Origin: JAGXLC01 sp964461045
GTDB lineage: Bacteria; Bacteroidota; Bacteroidia; Bacteroidales; UBA12077
Assembly (NCBI GenBank): GCA_964461045.1
Contig: CAYWSJ010000029.1
Span: forward strand, 1-38,646
Reading direction: 5' to 3'
DNA length: 38,646 nucleotides
A model generated the notes under the pieces. It saw only the letters and a program-made list of their open reading frames with translations. It had not been told where the DNA came from and ran no database searches. Each line of letters begins with the position of its first letter. The first letter of the stretch is position 1. Shown piece after piece: positions 1 through 8,654 of the stretch. A program made the position numbers and the translations under genes.

Positions 1-1
1 A

Positions 2-49
2 ATTGAAACTTTTGATTATTTAATATCCGAAGTTAATGAATTATTTTAG
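2..49 (+). CDS. possible 3' end of a gene cut by the window start
   Basis: An open frame enters from the left edge and ends at a TAG at 47-49. The 15 visible residues (ending in SEVNELF) look like an ordinary amphipathic C-terminus, but this is too short to identify. It could equally be chance reading in AT-rich DNA. From 50 to 265 I see no gene, only AT-rich sequence without a clear promoter or terminator. Confidence 0.2.
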   Translation: METFDYLISEVNELF

Positions 50-265
50 GATTTGAAAATGAGAAAGAGGAATCCAATTCCTAATCTTTTGCCAAATAAT
101 TGAGTTATTAGAAACATTTTTCTGGTCTTCTCAGGAACTATTAAACTACTAGTTATTAAGGTTCAAATTTTACAAATCCTTTTTGAAATTTTAAAAATCT
201 TTACCTTCTCTTTTTGTGTTACTCATGTATTTAAACAATCTTAAATATTAAATGTAACATACCAA

Positions 266-643
266 ATGACACAAAAGATTGGAAATATTATTCTTGCAGT
301 CCTGGTGCTTTGTACTACAACCGGATTTGTTGTTAATAAGCATTTTTCGGATGGTGAGCTTTATTCGGTATCTGTTTACGATGAAGCAGAATCTTGCTGT
401 CAAAACGAGCAGGACCACATGGATACCTGTCACAATGAATCATCTTTATATAAGGTTAAGGATTATTTCCGTGCTTCTTCTTCAATTTCAATTCAGGCTG
501 AATTCAAAACAATTAATCATCCCACATACATAACTGAATTTTTCCGGATTTCATATAATAAAGATTTAAATCTTTTTTCTGAACTGAAATTGCTTAAACC
601 CAAAATTCCCAAACCGGAATTTATACAGGTTTTTATTCTCTGA
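266..643 (+). CDS. small secreted Cys/His-containing protein preceding the Cus operon (HYC_CC_PP-like)
   Basis: A 125-residue protein. Residues about 5-22 form a hydrophobic N-terminal segment, so it is probably exported or anchored in the periplasm. It then has a CC pair at 44-45, C55-H56 and several other acidic and His residues, followed by a Lys/Pro-rich C-terminus (KPKIPKPEF). The layout (N-terminal helix, H/C cluster, CC pair, YKVKDYF segment, about 125-140 residues, immediately upstream of a CusA-type pump) resembles the small Bacteroidota family annotated as HYC_CC_PP. The His-Tyr-Cys motif itself is degenerate here (HFS). Role unknown; binding copper, silver or another soft metal in the periplasm is inferred only from context and Cys/His content. 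The cusA start is 164 nt downstream, so co-transcription is possible but not shown. Confidence 0.6.
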   Translation: MTQKIGNIILAVLVLCTTTGFVVNKHFSDGELYSVSVYDEAESCCQNEQDHMDTCHNESSLYKVKDYFRASSSISIQAEFKTINHPTYITEFFRISYNKDLNLFSELKLLKPKIPKPEFIQVFIL

Positions 644-728
644 AAATCATTGCTATTATCTTATCAAAAGCCCAATACTTAAGGGATTTTTTAATCTATA
701 ATTCTCTATTCATTATGTTATTTGTGTG

Positions 729-738
729 AGGGATCCCT
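729..738. promoter_or_regulatory. 10-bp perfect palindrome upstream of cusA
   Basis: AGGGATCCCT is self-complementary and lies 70 nt before the cusA start, in the otherwise gene-free stretch 644-807. It might be an operator or part of a leader structure. A 10-bp palindrome can occur by chance and no regulator gene is adjacent, so this is only a candidate. Confidence 0.2.
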
Positions 739-807
739 TTAGGGAATAAAAGGGCAGCGGGAAGAAAAATAAAACTACAAAACATTACTCCATTAAACTT
801 AAAAACA

Positions 808-3800
808 ATGCTAAATAAAATTATTAAATATTTTCTCGAAAACCGTCTTATTACAATGATTTTGCTGGTTCTGCTCATTGCGTGGGGTATCATTGTTTCC
901 CCATTCGAGTGGAAAACCAGCGTGTTACCCAACGATCCGGTACCGGTGGATGCAATACCGAACCTGGGCGAAAACCAGCAAATTGTTTTCACCAAATGGA
1001 TGGGACGTTCTCCCCAGGATATTGAGGACCAGATCACCTATCCGTTAACCACATCATTACTCGGTATTCCGGGTGTGAAAACGATACGAAGTACCTCCAT
1101 GTTCGGGTTTTCCAGTATCTACGTCATCTTTGAAGAGGACGTAGAGTTTTACTGGAGCCGTACACGTATTTTGGAGAAGCTCAACTCGCTCCCGCAGGGT
1201 TTACTGCCCGACGGGGTGCAGCCACAGCTGGGTCCTGATGCGACAGCCCTGGGACAGATTTACTGGTACACCCTGGAAGGCAGAGATCCGCAAGGCAATC
1301 CAACAGGAAAGTGGGCGCTCGATGAGCTTCGCTCTATACAAGATTACTACGTAAAGTACGCGCTTTCCTCAGCGAAAGGTGTAGCGGAAGTGGCTTCTAT
1401 AGGAGGTTACGTAAAAGAATACCAGGTTGATGTGAAGCCTGCCGCTATGAAGTCGTATGGGGTTTCACTCATGAACATCATGAAAAGTGTGAAGAATTCG
1501 AACCTCGATGTGGGAGCGCGTACCCTGGAGGTAAACCAGGCCGAATACGTGGTCAGGGGATTAGGGTACATCAAAAACCTGGACGACCTGGAAAACACGG
1601 TTGTGAAGTCTGTTGACCATACGCCCGTAAGACTGAAAGATGTTGCGCATATCACCTACGGACCAGCACCACGGCGTGGTATCCTCGATAAAGGGGGAGC
1701 TGAGGTGGTCGGTGGTGTTATTGTCGCCCGTGAGGGGGCAAATCCTCAGCATGTGATTGACAATGTCAAAGCGAAAATAAAAGAGGTGGAAGAAGGCCTG
1801 CCTACCAAAACCCTGGATGACGGAACCACTTCAACCGTTAAAATTATTCCGTTTTACGACAGAACGGAGCTGATCCAGGAAACTATTGGGACACTGGAGG
1901 AGGCCTTGTCACTACAAATTCTTATAACTATCATTGTGGTGCTTATTATGGTAATGAACCTGAGGGCTTCGGCTCTTATATCCGGTGTCCTGCCCATTGC
2001 CGTACTCATGACTTTCATTGCCATGAAATACATGGACGTCACAGCCAATATTGTGGCTTTATCGGGTATTGCCATTGCAATTGGTACTATGGTGGACATG
2101 GCCATTGTGCTGGTGGAAAACATCATCCGGCATATTGACAAAGCAGGGCCGGATGAGTCGAGACTGAAAGTGGTGTATGAAGGGACAACCGAGGTGGCCT
2201 CGGCCGTTGTGACAGCGGTACTGACCACCATCATCAGTTTCGTGCCCGTATTTACAATGGAAGGAGCAGAAGGTAAACTGTTTATACCACTGGCCTATAC
2301 CAAAACATTCGCCCTGATAGCAGCGATACTGGTTTCCATCATTATCATACCAACACTGGCCTACCTCTTCTTTTCCATAAAGGTACATGCCGCTAAAATA
2401 AGAAGAACCCTACAAGGTGTGGTCCTGTTGGGTGGAATTTTTATCGCTATCCAATATGTCCCCTGGGCAGGTGTAGTAATCGCATTATTCGGAGCAATCA
2501 ATCTTATCTCAACATATCTGAATGAGTCAGACAAAAAATATACGCTCTGGGCAAACAATGTCTTGGCTGTATTAACGGTTGCGTTTATACTTGCCAGAGA
2601 ATGGCTGCCCCTGAGTCCTGAAAAATCATTATTTACCAATCTGTTCTTCGTGCTGCTGATTATAGCAGTATTGCTTGGATTTTTCGCATTGGTGATCAGG
2701 CATTTTTCAAAGATACTCAACTGGAGCCTTCGTAATAAAGGCAAATTCCTGGCGATCCCAACCTTTATCTTTGTTCTGGGTATCGTCATGTGGATGGGCT
2801 TCAACAGCATTTTTGGCTTTATCGCCAACGGGCTGGATGAAGTGGGTGTGAATGTTCGCACCACAAAAGTCTGGAGCACCTTGCATCATACGTTTCCAGG
2901 CATTGGCAAGGAATTTATGCCTGCTCTGGACGAGGGTTCGTTCCTGCTTATGCCAACATCTATGCCTCACTCCGGTGTGGCAGAGAACAAAAAGATTCTT
3001 CAGCACCTCGACAAAGCAGTGTCTTCCATACCAGAAGTAAAGTCGGTTGTTGGAAAGGCCGGACGTGTGGAATCCGCATTAGACCCGGCTCCTTTATCGA
3101 TGTTTGAAAATATTATCAATTACAAGAGCGAATATAAAACCGATGAGGATGGCCACCGAATTCGTTTTAAAGTAAACGATGAAGGTGAATTCGTGAGGGA
3201 TTCAGAAGGGAACCTCATCCCGGATAAATATGGGAAATACTACAGGCAATGGAGAGATCATATCGAATCTCCGGATGATATCTGGGACGAGATCGTTAAG
3301 GTTGCCAAGTACCCTGGTGTTACATCCGCGCCAAAATTACAGCCTATTGAAACGAGGCTTGTGATGTTACAAAGCGGAATGCGTGCTCCAATGGGTATCA
3401 AAGTTTCCGGTCCCGACCTGAAAACCATTGAATCGTTTGGACTGAAACTGGAGGAACAGCTGAAAAACGTTCCCAGCATTAAAGAATCCTCGGTGTTTGC
3501 CGACCGTGTGGTGGGTAAGCCNNNNNNNNNNNNNNNNNNNNNNNNNNNNNNNNNNNNNNNNNNNNNNNNNNNNNNNNNNNNNNNNNNNNNNNNNNNNNNN
3601 NNNNNNNNNNNNNNNNNNNNNGTCAGTTACGTGATCTTTGACAAAAAGGAAGGTGAAGCAGAAGTAGATGTGGTCAATGATGCGCAAAACTATCTCAAAG
3701 ACCAGATAGAAAGCGGCAACCTGTCTGTTCCCAAAGGAGTGAGCTATACCTTTACAGGAAACTATGAGAACCAGATACGAGCAGAAAAACGACTATCATT

Positions 3801-4365
3801 CGTTGTTCCGCTGGTGATGATGATCATCTTCCTGATTCTATACCTTCAGTTTAAGTCGGTACGAACTACGCTTATGGTATTCTCCGGTATTGCGATCGCA
3901 TTTGCTGGTGGATTTATCATGATATGGCTCTACGGTCAGCAGTGGTTCATGGACTTTAACTTCTTTGATACCAACATGCGGGAGTTATTCCAGATGGGAA
4001 CCGTGAACCTGAGTATAGCTGTTTGGGTAGGATTCATCGCGTTGTTTGGTATCGCCACCGATAATGGCGTGGTAATGGCAGCTTACCTGAAGCAAACCTT
4101 TGACAGGAGAAAGCCGGAAGATATACAAACCGTGAGGTCTTCAGTAATAGAGGCTGGAAAGAAAAGAATTCGCCCCACCCTGATGACTACAGCAACCACA
4201 TTGCTGGCATTACTGCCAATCTTAACTTCTACAGGCCGTGGAGCGGATATTATGATCCCTATGGCAATCCCGGCATTTGGTGGTATGGCCATTCAGGTTA
4301 TGACGCTGTTTGTAGTACCTGTTTTATATGCAATATGGAGAGAACGAAAATTCAAAAACGCATAA
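808..4365 (+). CDS. cusA: CusA-type heavy-metal efflux RND transporter (interrupted by an assembly gap)
   Basis: Inner-membrane proton-driven pump that exports monovalent soft metals (Cu+/Ag+) through a CusCBA tripartite complex. It shows the RND pattern: N-terminal helix (about 14-30), the porter-domain start ending in VPVDAIPNLGENQ, and TM4 with AIGTMVDMAIVLVEN carrying D430 and E437, the charged pair typical of the CusA branch. The second half repeats the topology (GIATDNGVVMAAYLKQ, then RPTLMTTATTLLALLP). Residues about 526-632 add an insertion with extra hydrophobic helices between TM6 and the second porter half, which I recall as common in Bacteroidota CusA. The N run at 3522-3621 removes the stretch after VVGKP. 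The frame is open across it, but the missing part is probably longer than 100 nt (see findings). cusC follows 6 nt after the stop, so this is an operon. Monovalent-ion specificity is inferred from family motifs. Confidence 0.93.
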   Translation: MLNKIIKYFLENRLITMILLVLLIAWGIIVSPFEWKTSVLPNDPVPVDAIPNLGENQQIVFTKWMGRSPQDIEDQITYPLTTSLLGIPGVKTIRSTSMFGFSSIYVIFEEDVEFYWSRTRILEKLNSLPQGLLPDGVQPQLGPDATALGQIYWYTLEGRDPQGNPTGKWALDELRSIQDYYVKYALSSAKGVAEVASIGGYVKEYQVDVKPAAMKSYGVSLMNIMKSVKNSNLDVGARTLEVNQAEYVVRGLGYIKNLDDLENTVVKSVDHTPVRLKDVAHITYGPAPRRGILDKGGAEVVGGVIVAREGANPQHVIDNVKAKIKEVEEGLPTKTLDDGTTSTVKIIPFYDRTELIQETIGTLEEALSLQILITIIVVLIMVMNLRASALISGVLPIAVLMTFIAMKYMDVTANIVALSGIAIAIGTMVDMAIVLVENIIRHIDKAGPDESRLKVVYEGTTEVASAVVTAVLTTIISFVPVFTMEGAEGKLFIPLAYTKTFALIAAILVSIIIIPTLAYLFFSIKVHAAKIRRTLQGVVLLGGIFIAIQYVPWAGVVIALFGAINLISTYLNESDKKYTLWANNVLAVLTVAFILAREWLPLSPEKSLFTNLFFVLLIIAVLLGFFALVIRHFSKILNWSLRNKGKFLAIPTFIFVLGIVMWMGFNSIFGFIANGLDEVGVNVRTTKVWSTLHHTFPGIGKEFMPALDEGSFLLMPTSMPHSGVAENKKILQHLDKAVSSIPEVKSVVGKAGRVESALDPAPLSMFENIINYKSEYKTDEDGHRIRFKVNDEGEFVRDSEGNLIPDKYGKYYRQWRDHIESPDDIWDEIVKVAKYPGVTSAPKLQPIETRLVMLQSGMRAPMGIKVSGPDLKTIESFGLKLEEQLKNVPSIKESSVFADRVVGKXXXXXXXXXXXXXXXXXXXXXXXXXXXXXXXXXXVSYVIFDKKEGEAEVDVVNDAQNYLKDQIESGNLSVPKGVSYTFTGNYENQIRAEKRLSFVVPLVMMIIFLILYLQFKSVRTTLMVFSGIAIAFAGGFIMIWLYGQQWFMDFNFFDTNMRELFQMGTVNLSIAVWVGFIALFGIATDNGVVMAAYLKQTFDRRKPEDIQTVRSSVIEAGKKRIRPTLMTTATTLLALLPILTSTGRGADIMIPMAIPAFGGMAIQVMTLFVVPVLYAIWRERKFKNA
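3522..3621. other. 100-N assembly gap inside cusA
   Basis: Exactly 100 N, the conventional placeholder length. The flanking sequences do not overlap. The upstream protein stops after VVGKP and resumes at VSYVIFDKKEG; in CusA relatives these points are separated by roughly 95-100 residues. Confidence 0.97.
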
Positions 4366-4371
4366 TTTATT

Positions 4372-5610
4372 ATGAAGACGATATATAAAATCATTTTAAC
4401 AAGTATTTTAGGAGCGCTCTCGATGGCGGGTTCAGCACAGGACACCACGCTGAATGCTTTCCTGAAAGAAGCTGCGGAGAACAACCCGGGTGTGAAGGCA
4501 GCCTACCACGAATATTATGCTGCCCTGGAAAAGGTGCCGCAGGTAAGTGCCCTGCCCGATCCAAAGTTAAGCTTCGGGTATTTCATCAGCCCGGTGGAAA
4601 CACGATTGGGTCCTCAACAGTTTAAGGTATCCCTTTCGCAGATCTTTCCCTGGTTCGGAACGTTGAAAGAACAGGAAAAAGCTTTTGCCGAAAAGGCAAA
4701 GGTGGAGTACCAGCAGTTTGTGAACATAAAAAACGCCCTGTTTCGCGACGTGAAGGCAAAATGGTTTGAGCTTTATAAGGTTAGTGAAGCCATTCGAATC
4801 ACAAAGGAAAACCTGGACGTGCTTTATTCATTAAAGCAAATCTCCCAGCGTAACTATGAAACAGGGAAAACACAGATGACAGACTTGCTTAGACTGGATG
4901 TGAACATCAGGGAGCAGGAAAACAAACTGGATGACCTGGAAGAAAAGCTGGCAACGGTTAAAACAGAATTTAATCTGTTACTGAACAGGGATGAACAGGA
5001 AGACTTCAACATACCTTCAGCCCTCAACCTGGATACTTTTAACCTGGTGGCTTATCGCGACTCGGTCCGTAATAATCCACAGCTTACAGCACTGGAGCAT
5101 AAGGAAAATTCATTAAAACATCAGTATGAAGTAGCTAAAAAGAAGGGTTATCCAACTGTTTCGCTGGCCCTGGACTATGCAGTAATAGGTGAAAGAACAG
5201 ACATGCAGGTAGAAAACAGCGGACAGGATGTGATTATGCCGATGGTTGGTATCAGTATTCCATTAAACAGGAAAAAATATGATGCCATGAAAAAGGAAAA
5301 AGAACTGCAACTAAAAGCGGTTCAATCCAACCAGCAAAATAAGGTTAACATGCTGTCAGCGCAGTATAAAAAAGCAGAAGAACAATATGTGGATGCCATG
5401 AGAAAAGTAGAACTCTACAAGGAACAAACCAATGAGACAGAGCGCATCTACAGCTTGCTGAAAACAGGCTATTCTGCTGACGGCCAGAATTTCTATGAAC
5501 TGTTAAGGACAAGACTGATGGTCCTTAAATATGAACTGAAACTGGAACAGGCCAAAGCCGACCAGAACATAGCTGTAGCCAAATTAGAATACTTAACCAA
5601 TCAAAAATAA
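4372..5610 (+). CDS. cusC: TolC-family outer-membrane efflux protein (CusC-like)
   Basis: A 412-residue outer-membrane channel subunit that would complete the CusA/CusB pump. An N-terminal signal peptide ends near MAGSAQ-DTT. The mature protein begins with a classic outer-membrane efflux helix (LNAFLKEAAENNPGVKAA), then long amphipathic coiled coils, and a second repeat around residues 215-400 with a YPTVSLALDYAV strand segment, matching the duplicated TolC fold. The length is usual for the family. It lies 6 nt after cusA and 7 nt before cusB. The symbol is assigned by operon context; the channel protein alone would not show the metal specificity. Confidence 0.88.
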   Translation: MKTIYKIILTSILGALSMAGSAQDTTLNAFLKEAAENNPGVKAAYHEYYAALEKVPQVSALPDPKLSFGYFISPVETRLGPQQFKVSLSQIFPWFGTLKEQEKAFAEKAKVEYQQFVNIKNALFRDVKAKWFELYKVSEAIRITKENLDVLYSLKQISQRNYETGKTQMTDLLRLDVNIREQENKLDDLEEKLATVKTEFNLLLNRDEQEDFNIPSALNLDTFNLVAYRDSVRNNPQLTALEHKENSLKHQYEVAKKKGYPTVSLALDYAVIGERTDMQVENSGQDVIMPMVGISIPLNRKKYDAMKKEKELQLKAVQSNQQNKVNMLSAQYKKAEEQYVDAMRKVELYKEQTNETERIYSLLKTGYSADGQNFYELLRTRLMVLKYELKLEQAKADQNIAVAKLEYLTNQK

Positions 5611-5617
5611 CAAAGCA

Positions 5618-7426
5618 ATGAAAATCAATATAAAACGAAACGATATAATCAAAGGAGCAGGCCTGGTAGCCGGAGGTGTTTTACTGGGTGCGCTCATTTT
5701 CAGCTCTTCCGGTGAAAAAGCAGAAACTAAAACCACTGAAGCGGAAACACATGACCACAGTGCCAGTGAGGGAGAAGAAACTGTCTGGACCTGCTCGATG
5801 CACCCACAGATCCGTCAGGACGAACCCGGAGATTGCCCTATATGCGGAATGGAACTGATCGCCGCAGAAGAAGAGGAATCTGAAATTGATCCCTCTGAAT
5901 TTAAAATGACAGAAACGGCAATGAAGCTCGCTAACATACAGACTTCAACAGTTACAAAAGGCGAACCAGAGAAAACCATCAACCTGACCGGAAAAATAAT
6001 GGTGGATGAACGACTTGTCAGTACACAGGCGGTTCACTTTCCCGGCAGAATTGAAAAGCTTTTCCTAAACTTCAAGGGAGAATCGGTCAGGAAAGGCCAG
6101 GTGATTGCCAAGGTCTATTCGCCTGAGCTTATCGCTGCCCAGGAAGAGCTTTTAGAAGCACTTAAAGTCAAGGAAACAAACCCGGCGCTTGTGGAAGCCG
6201 CTAAGGAGAAGTTGCGCCAGTGGAAACTCTCCGGTGAGCAGATCAAGGAAATTGTTGAAGCCGGAGAAGTAAGAGAGGAACTGAATATTCGTTCCAACAC
6301 GAATGGCATTGTTCACAAGAAACTGGTTAATGAAGGGGACTATGTGAAAAAAGGAGCCATGCTCTATCATATTGCCAGGATTGATAAAGTGTGGATAATG
6401 TTCGATGCGTACCAGGAAGATCTGCCTTTCATTGAAGAAGGAGATGAAGTGAACTTTACTGTTTCTTCGGTCCCTGGTAAAACATTTGAATCTAAAATTA
6501 CGTTTGTCGATCCGGTGATGAATGAAAAAACACGCGTAGCCGAAATACGCACAGAAGCGACGAACAAAAACGGGTTGTTAAAGCCAGGCATGTTTGCAGA
6601 AGGTACATTGATCTCAGATAACGTCAGTACAGGAAAAGAACTCATCGTACCCAAAAGTGCAGTTATGTGGACAGGTCCCCGCTCCGTGGTATATGTGAAA
6701 CAACCCGAACGGGAAGAACCTATCTTTAGGTTACGTGAGGTTGTGATCGGGCCTCTTCTGGGTGATCATTACATCATTGAAGAAGGATTGAAGGAAGGAG
6801 AAGAAATTGTCACCAAAGGAACATTTGCCGTGGATGCTTCAGCCCAATTAGCCGGCAAACCCAGCATGATGAACCAGGAAGGTGGCAAAACCTCTACCGG
6901 CCATGATCATGGTAATATGAGTAGCTCCAAGACAGAAGATCACGCCACCCAAGAGATGGAAGAAAAATCCAAATCGCAGGACTGGCCATCATCGGAAGGT
7001 GATCATTACAAAGCCATGGTAGAAAACTACCTTGCACTGAAAAATGCGCTGGTTAATGATCAGACAGCAAACAAAGCCGCAGAAAAGTTGGGAAATGCCA
7101 TTTCAAAGATAGATATGGGTGCATTCTCCGAAAAAGGTCATATGATATGGATGGATCATCAAAAAGCGTTAAAACAAAAAGCAGAAGCTATTGGTAAATC
7201 AGAAAAAATTGGTGAGCAGCGAAAGCATTTTATCAAGCTGTCCGACCATATGATTGAACTTGTCAGAACATTTAAAGCACCTAAAGATAAGTTATATCTA
7301 CAGTTCTGTCCGATGGCTAATGATGACAAGGGTGCTTTTTGGCTAAGCGAAGAAGACCAGGTCAGGAATCCTTACTACGGTAATATGATGTTGAAATGTG
7401 GGGAAGTAAGGGAAGAAATTAAATAG
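5618..7426 (+). CDS. cusB: CusB-type RND periplasmic adaptor with N-terminal metal-binding and C-terminal DUF3347-like domains
   Basis: Membrane-fusion protein linking CusA to CusC, 602 residues, longer than the usual 400 or so. The order is: N-terminal membrane anchor (about 10-30); His/Glu-rich linker (HDHSASEGEE); a compact heavy-metal-binding domain (about 57-82) with C59, M61, H62, C73, C76 and M78; then the adaptor core with barrel-sandwich hybrid, alpha-hairpin (EELLEALKVKETNPALVEAA) and beta-barrel (about 120-410). A His/Met-rich linker (HDHGNMSSSKTEDH) follows, and a C-terminal domain of about 140 residues ending in FCPMANDDKGAFW and NPYYGNMMLKCGE, typical of DUF3347 modules found on CusB proteins. 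It probably collects and hands over Cu/Ag in the periplasm, standing in for a CusF-like chaperone. Last gene of the operon; no clear terminator follows. Confidence 0.92.
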   Translation: MKINIKRNDIIKGAGLVAGGVLLGALIFSSSGEKAETKTTEAETHDHSASEGEETVWTCSMHPQIRQDEPGDCPICGMELIAAEEEESEIDPSEFKMTETAMKLANIQTSTVTKGEPEKTINLTGKIMVDERLVSTQAVHFPGRIEKLFLNFKGESVRKGQVIAKVYSPELIAAQEELLEALKVKETNPALVEAAKEKLRQWKLSGEQIKEIVEAGEVREELNIRSNTNGIVHKKLVNEGDYVKKGAMLYHIARIDKVWIMFDAYQEDLPFIEEGDEVNFTVSSVPGKTFESKITFVDPVMNEKTRVAEIRTEATNKNGLLKPGMFAEGTLISDNVSTGKELIVPKSAVMWTGPRSVVYVKQPEREEPIFRLREVVIGPLLGDHYIIEEGLKEGEEIVTKGTFAVDASAQLAGKPSMMNQEGGKTSTGHDHGNMSSSKTEDHATQEMEEKSKSQDWPSSEGDHYKAMVENYLALKNALVNDQTANKAAEKLGNAISKIDMGAFSEKGHMIWMDHQKALKQKAEAIGKSEKIGEQRKHFIKLSDHMIELVRTFKAPKDKLYLQFCPMANDDKGAFWLSEEDQVRNPYYGNMMLKCGEVREEIK

Positions 7427-7493
7427 TTTTGTATAGTAGTTAGGTGCAAGGCGTTAACTTTTATGTTTTATACAATAAATCTCCAGAATTTCG

Positions 7494-7501
7494 TAAATTT
7501 G
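7494..7501 (+). promoter_or_regulatory. Bacteroidota -7 box upstream of the Rpn-like gene
   Basis: TAAATTTG matches TAnnTTTG and ends 16 nt before the ATG at 7518. I see no TTG at the -33 position. A promoter here would start transcription at about 7508, which favours the ATG at 7518 over the upstream TTG at 7509. Confidence 0.4.
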
Positions 7502-7517
7502 TATAAAATTGTATCCG

Positions 7518-8378
7518 ATGAAAAACAGGAACTTAATACGATTTGACTGGGCGATCAAACGGCTCTTGAGGAATAAAGCAGACTTTACGGTTTTGGAGGG
7601 TTTTCTAACAGAACTACTTAAGGAAGAGGTCGTTATTGATTCGGTTTTGGAAAGCGAAAGCAACCAGAAAATTGACAACGACAAATTTAATCGTGTTGAC
7701 ATACTTGTGAAAAACTCAAAAGGTGAATTGGCGATTATTGAGATACAGAATGAGAACGAGTACGATTACTTTCATCGAATGGCTTACGGGACATCAAAAG
7801 TGATCACCGAATATATTTCAGTCGGCGAACCTTACAAGAACATTAAAAAAGTCTACTCGATCAACATCGTTTATTTTGACCTCGGACAAGGTGACGATTA
7901 TGTTTATCACGGGAAAACCGACTTTTTGGGAATTCACAAGTCCGACAAACTAAAATTATCAGCAAAACAGACAGAACTTCTGGGTGGAAAAACTGAACCA
8001 TACGAGATTTATCCTGAATATTACGTGCTTAAAGTGAACAATTTTGACGATGTAGCAAGAGACACGCTTGACGAATGGATTTACTACTTGAAAAACAACG
8101 ACATTAAGGACGAATTTAAAGCAAAAGGAATTGAAGAAGCAAAAGAACGTTGGCGAGTTGATAGTCTACCAGAAGAGGAAAGAAAAAGATACCTAAAGCA
8201 CATCGAAAATTTGCATTACGGAGCAAGTATGGCTTGGTCTCTGAAAGTTGATGCTGAAGATGAAATTCGAAAGGAGGAAAGATTCGAAATAGCCAAGGGA
8301 ATGAAAAATGATGGATTTCAATCTGATATTATTGAAAAATATACAGGATTAACAAAAGAAGAAATCAAAAAATTGTAA
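7518..8378 (+). CDS. Rpn-family PD-(D/E)XK nuclease / putative transposase-like protein
   Basis: A 286-residue protein of the Rpn/PDDEXK group, DNA endonucleases linked to RecA-independent recombination and horizontal transfer. The N-terminus (RFDWAIKRLLRNKADFTVLEGFLTELL) is the family's entry motif, followed by the catalytic strand pair RVDILVKNSKGELAIIEIQNE with D and E-x-Q of the PD-(D/E)XK core, and the segment YGTSKVITEYISVGEPY. The C-terminus is helical and charged (EEIKKL end), as in many Rpn proteins. I chose the ATG at 7518 rather than the TTG at 7509 because of the nearby -7 box and the family N-terminus. It stands alone between the metal operon and a structured non-coding stretch, which fits an accessory mobile gene. 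Whether it moves DNA or acts in defence is unknown. Confidence 0.85.
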   Translation: MKNRNLIRFDWAIKRLLRNKADFTVLEGFLTELLKEEVVIDSVLESESNQKIDNDKFNRVDILVKNSKGELAIIEIQNENEYDYFHRMAYGTSKVITEYISVGEPYKNIKKVYSINIVYFDLGQGDDYVYHGKTDFLGIHKSDKLKLSAKQTELLGGKTEPYEIYPEYYVLKVNNFDDVARDTLDEWIYYLKNNDIKDEFKAKGIEEAKERWRVDSLPEEERKRYLKHIENLHYGASMAWSLKVDAEDEIRKEERFEIAKGMKNDGFQSDIIEKYTGLTKEEIKKL

Positions 8379-8460
8379 TTAAACCCTTCTCCCAACCACG
8401 GCGAATAAAGCAAATGCAGCTCATGCGTTTTTACGTGTTGTGGGTTTTAATTTGGCTTCA

Positions 8461-8531
8461 TGAAGCTTGAAAGGTCTTTTTCAGTAAGGCCTTTGCTTCA
8501 CGCCGCAACGATACGCGTATAATCGCGTATC
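8461..8531. repeat. pair of adjacent stem-loops in the non-coding stretch after the Rpn-like gene
   Basis: The stretch 8379-8654 has no gene. Stem-loop 1 (8461-8500) pairs TGAAGC with GCTTCA and, inside that, AAAGGTC with GGCCTTT (one U-G pair). Stem-loop 2 (8510-8531) pairs GATACGCG with CGCGTATC around the 6-nt loop TATAAT. The G+C-rich palindromes stand out from the AT-rich background. This could be an element boundary, a terminator-like structure or a small RNA; none is proven. Confidence 0.5.
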
Positions 8532-8590
8532 TACTTTTAATTAAAATGCACAAAATATTAGCGCCTTAAACAAAAGCATGCGCATTTAGA

Positions 8591-8622
8591 TTTGATAGAA
8601 TAGGATTTTTATCTTATTTTCG
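8591..8622 (+). promoter_or_regulatory. candidate promoter for the 70-aa/nucleotidyltransferase pair
   Basis: TTTG at 8591-8594 and TATTTTCG at 8615-8622 are 20 nt apart, close to the Bacteroidota TTTG-N(about 20)-TAnnTTTG pattern with one mismatch in the -7 box. The ATG is 32 nt further on, preceded by an AGGGAG ribosome-binding site at 8645-8650. Confidence 0.4.
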
Positions 8623-8654
8623 TTATAGATATGATTATATGATCAGGGAGAAAA

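Noticed and set aside
2059..2388. Long open frames on the - strand inside cusA (also 1854-2234 and 2361-2879)
   Set aside because: They are antisense shadows of the RND gene; the + strand carries full family motifs and the shadows show no domain.
7509..7517. TTG start adding three residues to the Rpn-like protein
   Set aside because: The ATG at 7518 fits the family N-terminus and the -7 box at 7494-7501 would put the transcript start at about 7508.
8379..8450. Integron attC site after the Rpn-like gene
   Set aside because: The CCAACCAC and GTTGTGGG segments only partly pair and do not match the RYYYAAC/GTTRRRY core sites.
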